From Paraphaeosphaeria minitans (Eukaryota; Ascomycota; Dothideomycetes; Pleosporales; Didymosphaeriaceae): a stretch of DNA of 64,000 bases. The stretch lies in contig WJXW01000012.1 in assembly GCA_015832175.1 (NCBI GenBank), positions 330,001 through 394,000 of the forward strand. Reading direction: 5' to 3'. The notes beneath the pieces were generated by a model. It was not told where the DNA came from and made no database searches. It saw nothing but the letters and a program-made list of their open reading frames with translations. Positions within the stretch are counted from its first letter, which is position 1; the number at the start of each line of letters is the position of its first letter. The translations under genes were made by a program, and so were the position numbers. Below, piece after piece: positions 34,723 to 46,429 of this stretch.

Positions 34723-36201
34723 GGCATCGAGAGCAAGACATGTGACAACGAAGTTATGAGGAACATACACGGCGGCAATTTTCGTGTTGTCAGGACATTC
34801 GGCCTGCCACGAGAAAATCGTGCTCCTTCTGAACCCCCGTTACGACTATTACGGCCAACAAAGCTAGAAAGTTGATCATTATGCTAAGATCGTCTCGTAT
34901 AGATTTTGCGTCACCCCTAAAACATGTATATGTTCTTCTCGGTGGATATGTGTTCGGCGACATGATTCCTTGCCTCGTGTAGGCGGCAACGCGTGTCCAG
35001 GGGATCGGCATGGTCCTTTTGGCTAGCCCATCATGTCAGTGTCACGGTCTTGGTAAGTTCTCCTCGTCCACAGGTACACTGAGCGTGTCGGTGAAGTAGA
35101 TGATGGTGAGGGGCCCCACGTCTGTCCAAACCCGTAGTATAAGCGTAGGCTGTGGAAATGGGTCATGCGCGACAACTCGTCCCGGGTTGTTCGTATACGC
35201 AGATAGGTCGATAATGTTTAAACGTCAGCAGTTTAATCCTATATGCTACGGCGCCATATCTTCCATCCACCCAAAACAAACATTTGGGGACGTAGGTAGT
35301 TGACGTGGCATCGAATCAAGATTATTCGTGGCATGCGGCAGATGTGCAGATATTCTGAACATAATCACACATAGGTGGTGGGGCACAGACTATAAGGCGT
35401 CACTTGCACACGATAGAAGCAGGTGGTGATTTCTAGGGAGAACACTTGGAGATTCGGTAAATATTACACTGAACTTGGGTCCGCTTTCGGGGATTATCTG
35501 TCGAATCCGTAAAAGGCTGAAGTAACAAGCCTCGCTCTATTTTAGGGTTGAGCCTTGACCTAATTTGAGACGATCGGAAATATGGCCAGAACGCACGCCG
35601 TAACTGCTCTTGTGGTAAAGCAAGGTTTGTGCATTAGACCACATTAATCCGTCCACGCTTGCCGAGGAAGTTTCTCTCATTAGGTGCCGCGCTTCGCTCT
35701 TGAGCAAGACAAGGCAAGTGCTCGGAATTTCCAACGAGGCTTAACGGTACGCTTCAAAGTACAATGGCGATGTACGCGAGGTCGGTGACTTGGAACCGCG
35801 CTGGCTCATTAACGTCGTAGCCCCGGATGAAGCGCAAGTACAGCGCTGGGTCCAGATTCAATACGGTAGGTAGTAAATCGACTCAAAAACATGCAACATG
35901 TAGAAACTCGGACGCACTCTGTGTGGAAGCGCCTGGTGTACAGTCGCATTGCGCTACGGTAGGTACCGTAGAGCACTAACGCACGCGAGTAGCCAGCCCC
36001 GTCGTCTTTTGGTGGCTGCCTATTTCAACACCTGATAAGAACAGCTTGCTCACCAAAAAATTCGGTTTTTGTCACACACACGTTCGGTGTATCATCTCCC
36101 ATTTGCGTTGTTTCCGCATACGGAGCTCTGGTTCTTCCAACTTGTTGCAATCTCAAGGTCCAACTGTTGCCTGCTTCACGTCTTTTGAGGTTACCAAAGC
36201 C
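34723..36201. other. Intergenic, no supported gene
   Basis: About 1.5 kb with only short frames; no motif or repeat of note beyond scattered AT-rich segments. Confidence 0.5.
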
Positions 36202-37071
36202 ATGCCTGAACACACCATTACACACTGCGTTGTCGAAGATGGTCCGGCAATGGCGAAGAACAATTTTTCTGCGTTTTGGGAGGACCCTAATTGGTCTTAC
36301 ATCTGTAAGTCAAGTCTGGTACATACATAGGAGTCGGAGCTACCATCCGTCAACAGAAAGACTGCTCGTGGCGACACACTATCTTTGCGACTGACGAATG
36401 ACACAGGGAAAGACACAACGCTAGAGGACATCATCAGGCTCGGCGCAGACCGATATCCACGCCAACTGATCCAAAATCGGGACACTCTCAGACACACAAA
36501 AGTGGTTGATTCCGAGACGGGAGCGCTCCTCGGCTATGCGCGCTGGAAGCTTCCCGAAAAGTACACCAAGCACGAGGACGGCAGCCCGGTCTGGCCCGAG
36601 GGACAAGTTCCGGACGTCAGTGACGAGCAAAAGGACGAGATTGAGAAGCGGGCATCAATAGCACAAGAGCAGTGGAAACCGAGCGAATTTACCGGCGAAG
36701 ACGACTTGGATGCCATACTTAAAGAAACTGAAGAGGCCATCCTGGCCAAGAAGGACTATCTCAGTGCGTTGAAGTGTGTTCGAAACCCGTTTAGGAACTC
36801 GGAGCTAACGAGAGCGACAGAACTAGATTATATCACTGTGCACCCTTCCAATCAGAAGAAGGGTGTCGGTTTGGCGCTCGTGAAGCACGGGATCGAACAA
36901 GCCCGGTCATTGGGGCTTGATATCTTTCTCCTGGCTTGTTCGGGTGGGTTTAGGATGTACGAGAAAGCCGGCTTCAAGGAGGTGGACAGGATTATCCAAG
37001 ACGCCACACGCATTGGGGGAACGAACCATTACGAGGTCCGGTTCATGGTGTACGAGGTGGCGAATAGCTGA
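36202..37071 (+). CDS. GNAT-family N-acetyltransferase
   Basis: Predicted acetyl-CoA-dependent transferase, substrate unknown. Two exons: 36202-36304 and 36407-37071, 255 aa, intron 102 nt, with the tryptophan of SYI-W-KDTTLE split by the intron. The N-terminal region includes FWEDPNWSYIWK, common in fungal GNAT proteins. A charged helical insert (residues about 85-130) follows LLGYARWKLPEKY. The acetyl-CoA signature is the DYITVHPSNQKKGVGLALVK segment (Q/RxxGxG/A pattern as NQKKGVGLAL). The later strand-helix FLLACSGGFRMYEKAGFKEV is the classic GNAT end. It has no membrane segments or signal peptide and probably acts on small molecules in the cytosol. Confidence 0.9.
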
Positions 37072-37867
37072 TGTTGTGTCGGAACTCGTGGGTGATAGGC
37101 CTGGGTATAGATTATCGTGATGACGGGAATCTCCCACCGCCTCATGTGCATGCTATCAGCAGTCAAGCATATCCCACATTTCGATGCACCCTCAAAGAGG
37201 AGGGATCTGCCCCACCATCTGATCCGGCATCTGACCAGAGACGCTATTCCGCAAGGAGCTAAACCCAGCGATACCCTGAGTCTCAGGTACCCGCATCCGT
37301 TCCACGTGCATCCTTACCTCACATCGCCTTGCCACATCCTACTGCCCTTGGCCCCAGCGATCATCATCATGTCTGACACACGACCTTGCGCCTTGGCCTG
37401 CGTGACTCCTTGACGTGCGCTGCCTGGCGCTGCGTCCCGAGTGGCTCAGCATCTTCCATCTCTTTATCAAACGAAGCCCCTTCATCTAGCCATCCACATC
37501 TTCCAGGCGCCTCCTCGGCTACTACCGCCTACCTCCTCCCGCTTTCGGACTACACGACGGTCTCCTATCAGCGTCGACCAGCGTAAGGCCGTGTTGTCTA
37601 TCTTCTAGTAGCAGCAATCGTGTTCCGCCAATTAGGCTCGAGAGATACGGAACGTTTAGAGTGCACGGCGGATCGCCCCTTGCGGAAGCGTGTGATACGC
37701 CCCGTCGATCACGGACTCTGGTTGTACCTGCTTCCTAGAGCTTAGCTGAGCTAGGGATACCGTGGTTGTGTAGCCCTACCATGGCGGGCTGGCTCCATGT
37801 TATAAGAGATGGGGTGCTGCAGCGGGCAGCTCCGGTCACCTCCACTGTCAATTCAGCCGCGGACACA
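37072..37867. other. Intergenic, RNase T2 upstream region
   Basis: An 800-bp interval with no recognised gene. The short frames (for example 37117-37413) lack motifs. The frame of the T2 ribonuclease is open upstream to 37766 and could in principle extend its N-terminus. Confidence 0.45.
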
Positions 37868-39155
37868 ATGGCTTCTTCAATGCCCTCGATCAGAACGCTC
37901 TCGAAGTTCGCGGTGGGCGGTGCACAGGTGCTACTTGGTGGCGGGCAGACTGTGCTTGGAGGGACGCCGGCGACATGCTCAAATCCCCAGCTGAGCTGTC
38001 ATAACACCACAATCGTTCAGGATTTGTGCTGCTTCAATGCACCTGGTGGACAGCTACTGCAGACGCAGTTCTGGGATACTTCTCCTGCGACTGGGCCTGA
38101 TGATTCCTGGACTATTCACGGCTTGTGGTATGTCTTCACTTTATTTCTCTTCTTGTAATTTTCAGCAAATAAGCTAACGTTGGGACTGTAGGCCCGATCG
38201 TTGCGACGGCACCTACGATGCGAACTGCGATTCAACACGCGCGTACTCGAACATCTCCGCCATTATCAAATCCTTCGGCAAAACAAACCTCCTAGATTAC
38301 ATGAGCACATACTGGAAGGACTACAACGGTGACGACGAGACATTTTGGGAGCACGAGTGGAGCAAGCACGGCACATGCATCTCCACGCTTGAACCAGAAT
38401 GCTACTCCGAACACAAGCCCACCGAGGAGGTCGTCGACTTCTTTCAGAAGACCGTTGATCTCTTCAAGTCACTGCCCAGCTACGAGTGGCTCGCCGCAGC
38501 AGGTATCACACCCTCCACCACCAAGACATACACCACTGCTCAGATCCAGGCCGCCTTGCAAGCCAAGCGACCTGGCGTAACAGTCACGCTGGGCTGCAAG
38601 TCCGGCGCGCTCAACGAGATCTGGTACCACTACGATGTGCGCGGCTCCGTCCAAACAGGCGAGTTCGTCGCCGCAGACCCTGACGGCACAAAGTCCACGT
38701 GCGCCGCTTCTGGCATCAAGTACCTCCCCAAGAGCGGCGGCGGCGCCACGCCTACCACCACAGGCTCCGGCTCAACCCCCACGAGCACTTCTGCCCCTCG
38801 CACGCCCTTCTCCGGAAAAGGCTATCTCAACATCAACACCGGCGGCTCGAAGAAGGGCTGCATCATCTCCGCGGGCACTTGGTACACGAGCGGGACGTGC
38901 GCGACCTTCACGGCTGCGACCAGTGGCGATGGGTTCACGCTCTCGAGCTCAAAGGGCAAATGCGGCGTTGTGAGTGGTGCGTTTACGTGCGGCAGCAATG
39001 CTGCGACGGCGTTCACGAGCAGTGGTCAAAAGTTGGCGGCGGGTGGGAATGCGGCGTGGAGTGCGGATAAGGTTGCGAGTGGGAGCACGCAGCAGGCGGT
39101 GTATGCGGGGGCGGACCACAATGCTGCACTGGAGATTGTGTGGCAGAGCGTATAG
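37868..39155 (+). CDS. Ribonuclease T2 (Rny1-like) with C-terminal extension
   Basis: Predicted secretory or vacuolar endoribonuclease cleaving single-stranded RNA through 2',3'-cyclic intermediates. Two exons: 37868-38127 and 38192-39155, 407 aa. The active-site segments are [14 protein letters not shown] (CAS I, spliced within the Trp codon) and [12 protein letters not shown] (CAS II), each with its catalytic His. Paired cysteines ([26 protein letters not shown]) suit the disulfide pattern of the family. The N-terminus has a weakly hydrophobic segment rich in Gly/Leu/Val that may be a signal sequence. After a Ser/Thr/Gly/Pro linker near residues 285-300 comes a C-terminal domain beginning [20 protein letters not shown]. 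This matches the extra domain of fungal Rny1-type enzymes. Confidence 0.92.
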
Positions 39156-39499
39156 AGGTAGCTGAAGCGGCTGGCCACGACAAGTGGCAGCTAGGCAACA
39201 ATAGATGCAGGTTCCGTTTCTAGATTTGGCTTCTTGTGGAGCCATGTATCCCCGTATGGCTCGCCGAGCAGACGCATCTTCCGTCGTTATCCACCAAGCA
39301 TCACGTGTCTGTTGCCTTCCCAAGCCTGACTCGAGATGACTCCAGTCCATATAAACCCTTCTCTCCGCGCCCGTGTACCTTTCTCCTTACACTTCTTGTC
39401 TCGCACAACTGCGTGCGGACTTAAAGCATATCTTCAACCTGAACATGGGCTCCGCGTCTCTCTAAAACCAGTCGAAAGAAACCTTAATGTCTTTTTCTT
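39156..39499. other. Intergenic, RNase T2 3' flank
   Basis: Nothing recognisable; the repeat-motif block begins just downstream. Confidence 0.45.
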
Positions 39500-40349
39500 C
39501 TAGCTGTCTAAACAGATCGAACTATGGTGGAATGTGGTCTCGTGCTCTCCAAAACAGGCTGCGACTGGGACCATGGAGTCGGACTCCCAAATCCCTCCAA
39601 AGATACTCTTGATGTGCTCTCCCCACCTACCTAGGTCTCTAGAGATCAGGAAGGAGGAAGCATATGAGTTTACGGACCCAAATACAGACATCGAAACGGT
39701 TAATGGAGGTTGTTCCTTCAAAAAGCCAGCGTCCAAGGACTATGCGTCCTCCTCGCCTGGCTTCGAAAATCGGAGCTTATGGATGTCGATGTCTTCTTCT
39801 CCTGGCTTGCATGATTGGCATGCATTGCGATGCGTCCTCCTCTCTCAGAACACCAAAAAAAAACACAACAAGTCGCCATGTGTCTTTCCCCGGTGGCCAA
39901 AAGCAAGAATCCCGTTGGACGCTATCTCCTCACATCTTAAACTAAGGATTACCTACTACAACGTGTTCTCTTCTCCCATCGCCAAACACCAGTCTGGTTT
40001 CAATTCAGAGGAGTCTCTTGCGTTTAAAGCTACATAGAGAGAATGCAATTTGGAGCCCGTCTCTCCCAACCATTCATCGTAGCACACGTGTGTCCCTCCC
40101 CTCGGCACCTAAACGCGCTTCCGGGAATCTTTATTGCCCTCCTCCTCCGGCCTTTAAAGTTAACGGTATTTCTCTTAATATCCTCTTCTACCGTCGCTGA
40201 AAACCGTGCTAGATTACGGGGTATAAAATTCCCAGTGCTACGAGTCCGCCACCCCAAAGGACTCAAGTTCGCTATCCTGCTCCTTATTCTCTCTGTTTCC
40301 AGAATAACGCATAATACAATCCTATGTGTCCTCCACCTCGGTTTCTAAA

Positions 40350-40371
40350 AATATATATATATATATATATA
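40350..40371. repeat. (AT)n microsatellite
   Basis: About ten AT dinucleotides followed directly by an A-rich run, inside the right repeat block. Confidence 0.95.
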
Positions 40372-41132
40372 GAAAAAAAAAGAAAAAATAGAAAACACAT
40401 AATGTAAAACAGTGTGGGAGTGTTACACGCTCCACAACAACATAACTTAACATAAGACCCAGCGATATCGTCCGGGTTCCAGATTTAACCATGCCCAAGA
40501 TAATGTGTGCACTTCTCTCAGTCCCCAAAATATAACAAACGTGGATTTACGTGTCCTCAGCCTCGACCTTAAGAATCTAGTGTACGTGTGGTCAATGGGA
40601 GCGCTGGATGCTCTTAAAGACGCATCAAAGAGTATGTATCGCGTCCAGGCTGTTTCAGAATGCTTACATCCTGGACATAATGTGCGTTTTTCTCTGATCT
40701 CTAAAACGCGAAAGAACAACATAAAAAAAGGGCCTTTTCTACTCTCTAGTTTTAAAAAGCAGTTACTTAAAAACATATAGGCGTGCGCGAGCGCTAAAGT
40801 CCTACTATCTATTTCTCTAGAGTTAAGCAGTCTAAAACTAATACAAAAACGACTAATGTATCCTCCTCTACTATTAGAGAGGTACTTCACCCCAGATTAT
40901 AGTAGCGCGGTGTACTCTAAAATCACCTGTTAAATCCAAGAGGGTAGCTAGTCCTAAAGGGTTAAGGTTGGCTCTCGGGCAGGAGTACTTACGGAAGGTG
41001 GAAGGTCTTGTTGATACGTTAGTATCTTGACTAAGTGTAACGAGTCAATACATTGGTCTGCTAGAATCCAAACGATAGATTGATAAACAGATTGAACACG
41101 AGTATGGAGAGCCCATCCTCGCGTTCCTATAT

Positions 41133-41222
41133 ACTTTGAGCGATCAGTCGCTCAGTATGTCGAGTGCTCAGTCTGATCAGTTGTCTTGGCGCTCTGATCA
41201 CACTGATCAGGTCACGTGACCT
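41133..41222. repeat. Cluster of TGATCAG sites and a GGTCACGTGACC palindrome
   Basis: TGATCA occurs at 41174, 41195 and 41204, with related GATCAG sequence near 41138. These end in a perfect 12-bp palindrome at 41210-41221 containing an E-box/CACGTG core. It could be the terminus of a decayed DNA transposon or a binding-site cluster; no partner end was identified. Confidence 0.4.
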
Positions 41223-43180
41223 CTTGTGCTGTGCCACTCGAACAACGAATGTAGATACATATGAAGATCCCGGGAGGCCTAGCCTTCGGATCTTAACATC
41301 ACCACACTCAGGAGTATTTCTTTAAGAAAGATTTAATCTTATCATTCTACATCTTTGTCTGCCGGTCTCTAGAGTCCTACTGCTGGGGACCATATGGATC
41401 CATTCCTCTAGGAGAAGACTACTAAGGAATGTGAAATGCTTCTGTCTAAATTTGTCAGCAATTAGTTCGATGTGCGAACCCTCCCCTAGGAGTCCTCTTA
41501 AACACCAGCAATCTAGAATATAGCATTCTCGCGCACAAACAACTACTCTATCCAAAAGAATCGTTGTGTTCTAAAACTGTTTAAGATGGTTTATAATACT
41601 CTCAAGTCTCTCCTTGCCTGGCCTCGAGAATCTGATCAACCAGTCTTCATGGAATCCTAGGCGCTCGAAAAGTTACGGCTGACAATATATAGAGGTCGTT
41701 TGCCCAATATCTATCCACATTTGGCATAACACATTCCTCGCTCTTAAATCTCATAGAACCTCATATTCAGCCTACGGCAGCAGTCTAGCATCCAATAATA
41801 GACAGCATTAGTAACATAATGTGTTTTTATAATCTAAAAAGTTCACACAGGCTAGCTATGTGTCCTGTTCCTCTAGGCTCTAAAAGGATACGGAAGACAG
41901 TAGATTAGGAATCTGCTACACAAGAAACCAACGATTACGCCTGCTACTTAGGGTCTGTGCTCATAGAGCGTTAGCGTATAGTATCATGATGCATTTGCTC
42001 TTAAGTCAAAAGGAAGATCGCTCTAGGTTAATCAGAGCTTTTGCACACAAGAAGCTGTTCATACTCAACAATAAGGTGTTTCTTCAGAAAAAAGAGCACG
42101 ATAGACCCTATATGTCCTCGGCTCGGTGCCTTAAGCTAAGAGAAAAACAGACCTGGCGCATGGGAAAGTTGCCTTGTTAGAGCGATAACAGACAACCGCA
42201 TGTATTCCACCTAATACACGCCAATAAATTCGCAGTATGTCTCCCCTTGCTATAATTACTCTAGAGAACTGTAAGGTGACATAATGTTGCCTCTCTTAGA
42301 GTCCTCTTCTAAAACTCGTGTGGAAAAAGCAAATATATCCTAGTCCAGCTGCTCGTCGTTAATTTATAGCGAAGAAATGTTGAGGGTTGAGTTTGAAAAG
42401 TCGAGATTCAGCTCACATGGAATCTCGATTCTTCTAAATAGAGAGACAGGAACAATTTGTATGCCTGTCTTCCTTTCTAAGCCATGGTAAGAAGCCACCA
42501 TGGGAGTGCTGAGCTTGAAATCCCAAATCTAGCTCATACGATGAGTTTTATGTTTCTCCAAGAACTAGCTCAACGAAGACTATACCCTCTCTTTTTCTCC
42601 TCTAATGTGTGCAATGCAAGTACTATGGAGCCGGTAACCTCAAAATTTCAAGCAAGGAAACCAATAAAGTCCTGTTTTCGCGCCAAACTATGCGCAGTAA
42701 GACGACATGTGCTTCTCCGGCTGTCTAAGGCGTAGTATCAATCTAATATGCCGTCCTGTCTCGGAACCAAGCACATCGGGAATGTGGAGTTCTGCTGTTT
42801 CTCCAAGTTCCGCGAACCCGGTACCATGATCTCGTCGCGTTGTCGCCCATGTCGCCAACATGTCGCGCAAACGGGTTTGTTTACCTTGCAAGAGACGGCT
42901 AAAATGAAGAAGTGAATATATTCTCGTCTCACATCAAGACCTAACACGTCAGAAAAAATGTCCTCCTCGTCCTTGCGCCTGAAAGCTGAAACACCAGTTA
43001 TTGTGGGAGACCTGCAGCTCGCAAAAAGGCCCAACTAACCCTAGCCCATGGGCGTCTTCTGTTTCTTTAAAGACACAGACATCGATGTGATGTTTCTTCC
43101 TTGTGGCCTTTCCAGAATACCCTATGTGGCTGGAAGTTCCACGAGGTACGATATTCGTACATTAAAACGCTTTTCTCAAA

Positions 43181-44597
43181 GTCTGTGGTTCTCAGCCAAT
43201 TATTGCTCTACTGATTTTATTATCCAAAACCAGCAGATGGAGGCTCTACGGAGACGTTGTGCTATCAAAAACCTTACGTGTCTGCCGCTCAGCCTTTCTC
43301 TCCCAGAGAACAGGGCTTGCATGTGCTAATATTGCTACGAACCCTACGACTTTGAAGGACGGCGACTATGCAGATTTGTCGCGGTCGATATTACAGGGTG
43401 TTAATGTTGATGGTCATGGAGCTCTTCTTTTGTAACCTGCCTCCGCTCTTGTGAACTAAAATGATTGCATGGATTTATATGCGAATCCAGATTTTGCGAT
43501 ACCAAAGTTTAAATAAACTCTGAGTGCTATTGAGAACAATACAAAGTGCACACATCGCTTCTCCTGCATCAAAAGCTTCTCCGCTATTGTACATGGGCGC
43601 GCTGTCTGACCGGAGGATCAGCGCGATAGTCAGGCTCCTTGAAAAAGATACTAACGTGAGTCACATGGAGTACTACTGCTAGAAAACAATTCTGTTGGAG
43701 TGATCTTGCGGTCTTGGGTTGTGAAATTGACTGTGGTGCCCGCGCCCTCCTCATCGGCAAAATCTCGTTACCGTGATCAGTATATGTGGCGTATGAGGTA
43801 CACGCGCAGGGCCTGTAGGCCCCACAGACGAGCTCCCGAGACGAGCTCACATAACTCAGATGAGCTTCCCACTCAGCTTACTACTTTCTTATGTAGCCTA
43901 AGACTTCATAGACGCACTTCTGAGCAGGCTTCTCCTGCTCGTTGACAATATACTCGATCACCCTAAACAGTATTCTCCAACTTACCTCCACAGTATGCTA
44001 TTTCTAGGTGATTGATTTCTGCGATGTAAGAAGCCTGACGTGCCTTTATTAAAAGATGCGGATATCAAGATAATCTATGTCTGCCTCCCTTGGTTCTTGA
44101 AAATCTAGACACGCTCCCTTTGATGAGCGTGTCAATTGGGAAATACAAGGCTCAAAGAGTCTTAGCACTAGTTCCAGTCGGTGTGATGTTCAATTAAACT
44201 CGTTAGGTTTCTCACCCATAGCCGAAAAGTAGCCGAAAAGTTTTCCCAAAAATTGTTAAGCATATTTCAAGATACTTCTTCTGCTTGGCACAAACTCTAT
44301 CGATACAAGCAGAGTTACCACAGAGATTTATCGACGCTTAAGCTGTATTCAATGTTCAATCTTCTTTGAGGGTCTCAGTTTTGGATTAACGGATGTCCTA
44401 GCATAATATATTGCAGACACGGTCTTGTCGATCCGAACATTGAGCAAAGCGAAACTGACCCATGATATCGAACAATCCTGTATGTGTAACATATAAGAGT
44501 TTTTTCAATTTGGCGATGCGTGGATCTTGCCCGAAGAGGATGTGTTCTCTAGAGTAAGTCCATGTCGAGTGTACGCTTCACCTCTCCGCAGAATCAT
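43181..44597. other. Gene-poor AT-rich region
   Basis: No recognisable gene. The dispersed motif fades here. Open frames are short and without domains. Confidence 0.45.
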
Positions 44598-45315
44598 TTA
44601 CCTGAAACGGAGGTAAGCGTCGATGTTTGCACACATTCGACGATCATCCCCACTCTTGTGAAATGACCGTGTCCACCAAAAGTTCGAGGCTGAGATGAGT
44701 TTGTTTGTTTCATTGAACATCGGCGCTTGCTGCTCGTCTTTAGTCCCAAGCCAGGCAAGTAGGTATAAGTTGTGCATTTTGATAAATCGCCACATCTGGC
44801 CCACCTGTTCCATTTTCTCCAGGTTGGTATTCTGGTCAAAGCAAGCTTCGTTGTTGACCAGTTCTATTCGTGGCCTGTTGTCTGGTTTCAAGCGGTAGAA
44901 GTCGGATATGGACTGGTGCCAATGGAGGGTAGGGAAACCTGTAGTCGCATCTTCTGATGACGCCATACTGTGCTTTGATATATGTCATGGTATCTGTGAA
45001 TGGTAGAGTCGTGTCAGGCTTGCGGTCGTGACGATCACATAGCTCAGTGCACCGAAAGTCGCGTGGCGGACCGCGATTGATAAACTGAGAAGAAGCGTTC
45101 GTGATTGGGCATGATTTCAGGCAACATTGAAAGCAACCATGGAAGTGTATACACAGCGTGCAGTAAATCTGTCGGCACAACTCGGGTATAGAAATCTCGG
45201 AATTCTGCAAAACCACGGCAATGCGGCAAACTTTGTAAATCAGGCCTATGTGGTGGAAACGAAGCAGGTGTTCTGGATCCCATGGGAGAGTCGGAAGCTC
45301 GAGGTATGGCTGCAC
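44598..45315 (-). pseudogene. Unrecognised overlapping frames, possible decayed gene
   Basis: Two minus-strand frames overlap. Frame A (45315-44836, 159 codons) starts MQPYLELPTLPWDPEHLL and has a cysteine-rich stretch (CRQIYCTLCIHFHGCFQCC). Frame B (44966-44598, 122 codons) ends in a protein-like sequence, WRFIKMHNLYLLAWLGTKDE followed by LISASNFWW. The natural crossover lies near 44950. No GT-AG intron of normal length was found there, so either a frameshift split one gene or both frames are fortuitous. No family recognised. Confidence 0.25.
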
Positions 45316-46429
45316 TATAACTAGGCAGCATCGTAGATAGCGAAGCTGTCGTACTTAAACGCCACGACCTGAACTCAACATCCCTCCATGATGCTTTGAA
45401 GCTATCATCACGCTAAAAAGGAACTGCCGATACAGGAACCTGCGCGGCGAGGTAAAGTAGCGTTCGTTATGGATGCTCTCGTGCAACTCGAGATATCTTA
45501 GAAGATCGCGTCAAGACAAGATCTGGTCCGTATCAAGCGTTGTTCTAGTATTCATTGACTTCAACACACTCTTTCTGACTGCACAAATAACGTCCTTACT
45601 GCATGCTGGAAACTACGAGGGTACATTGGCTGAAAGCAATTAAAATTTTGCACGTATATCGAGTTCCTGGGACTAATGAATTTGCCTTGCTGGTCCCAGT
45701 ATTCTATCTTATCGCATCTACCCCAAAAAAAACTCCAGTTTTTGAGCGATATAACCTTCAAAATCATAAAATCATTTCCCCATCACCCTTGTTTCGAATA
45801 TACACAGACCCTGACAGGCCTAGTGCGTCGCACCTTCAAGCGGCGCCTTACCCGCGCGCGCTAACAGCACCCGTAAACCACTCATGGCCCTCGGCATCTT
45901 CGTTTCGAAACGCCCTAGAGCACCCCATCACTCATCCAATACCCACGCCTCGCTGTACCCTAGTCGCAATCATCTCTCCAGATCACCATCCGCGTACTCG
46001 CCATGTCAACCGCGTTTCACAGCCTGCCTGTTTCACACATGTAGCTGCCCCATCACTTTACGCGTGGACGTGCTATGCTGTGCTGTGTGATGGCCAGTGG
46101 CGGGGGAAAAACATTGTATATGTGGGTACGATGTTTCAATGAGATAGCACTGAGTTTAGCGCTTCAATAAAGGGACTGCGAGGCCCGGGTGGGGTTCGAG
46201 AGAAGGTGACTTCTTGTTCCTATTGTCACTGTTGCATTGTGCGTGTGGCGCGCGTTGTGAAGCTTGCCTTTACATCCATTCATTTTTTGAATTGTTAAGG
46301 GGCTATATTTTTCTGAGCAGGCTCATTTTACTTTGGGAAACATTTTGCAAGCAACTTGCAGTACGCATACATTCTTTAGAAACCAAATCGCAACATCTGC
46401 GAGAAAACGCTCACAGAGCATCCATCAAC
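45316..46429. other. Intergenic, GH16 upstream region
   Basis: 1.1 kb with no supported gene. The GH16 frame is open upstream to 46214, but the added residues show no signal peptide, so the later ATG was preferred. Confidence 0.45.

Larger units (their letters stand above)
39500..43180. repeat. Degenerate dispersed motif block (right)
   Basis: A motif close to TGTGTCCTCCTCTCCTGG followed by CTCTAAAA recurs many times in one orientation with irregular spacing of about 40-180 bp. Clear members start near 39613, 39741, 39788, 39829, 39879, 39961, 40085, 40133, 40177, 40273, 40323, 40501, 40548, 40679 and 40856. Sparser members lie near 41390, 41466, 41863, 42109, 42237, 42708, 42956, 43047 and 43087. 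Intervening sequence is unrelated between copies as far as I can see. No frame has domain content. The even orientation and irregular period argue against a simple minisatellite. The copies may be remnants of a heavily mutated tandem family. Strong TpA content fits, but does not prove, repeat-induced point mutation. Confidence 0.55.
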
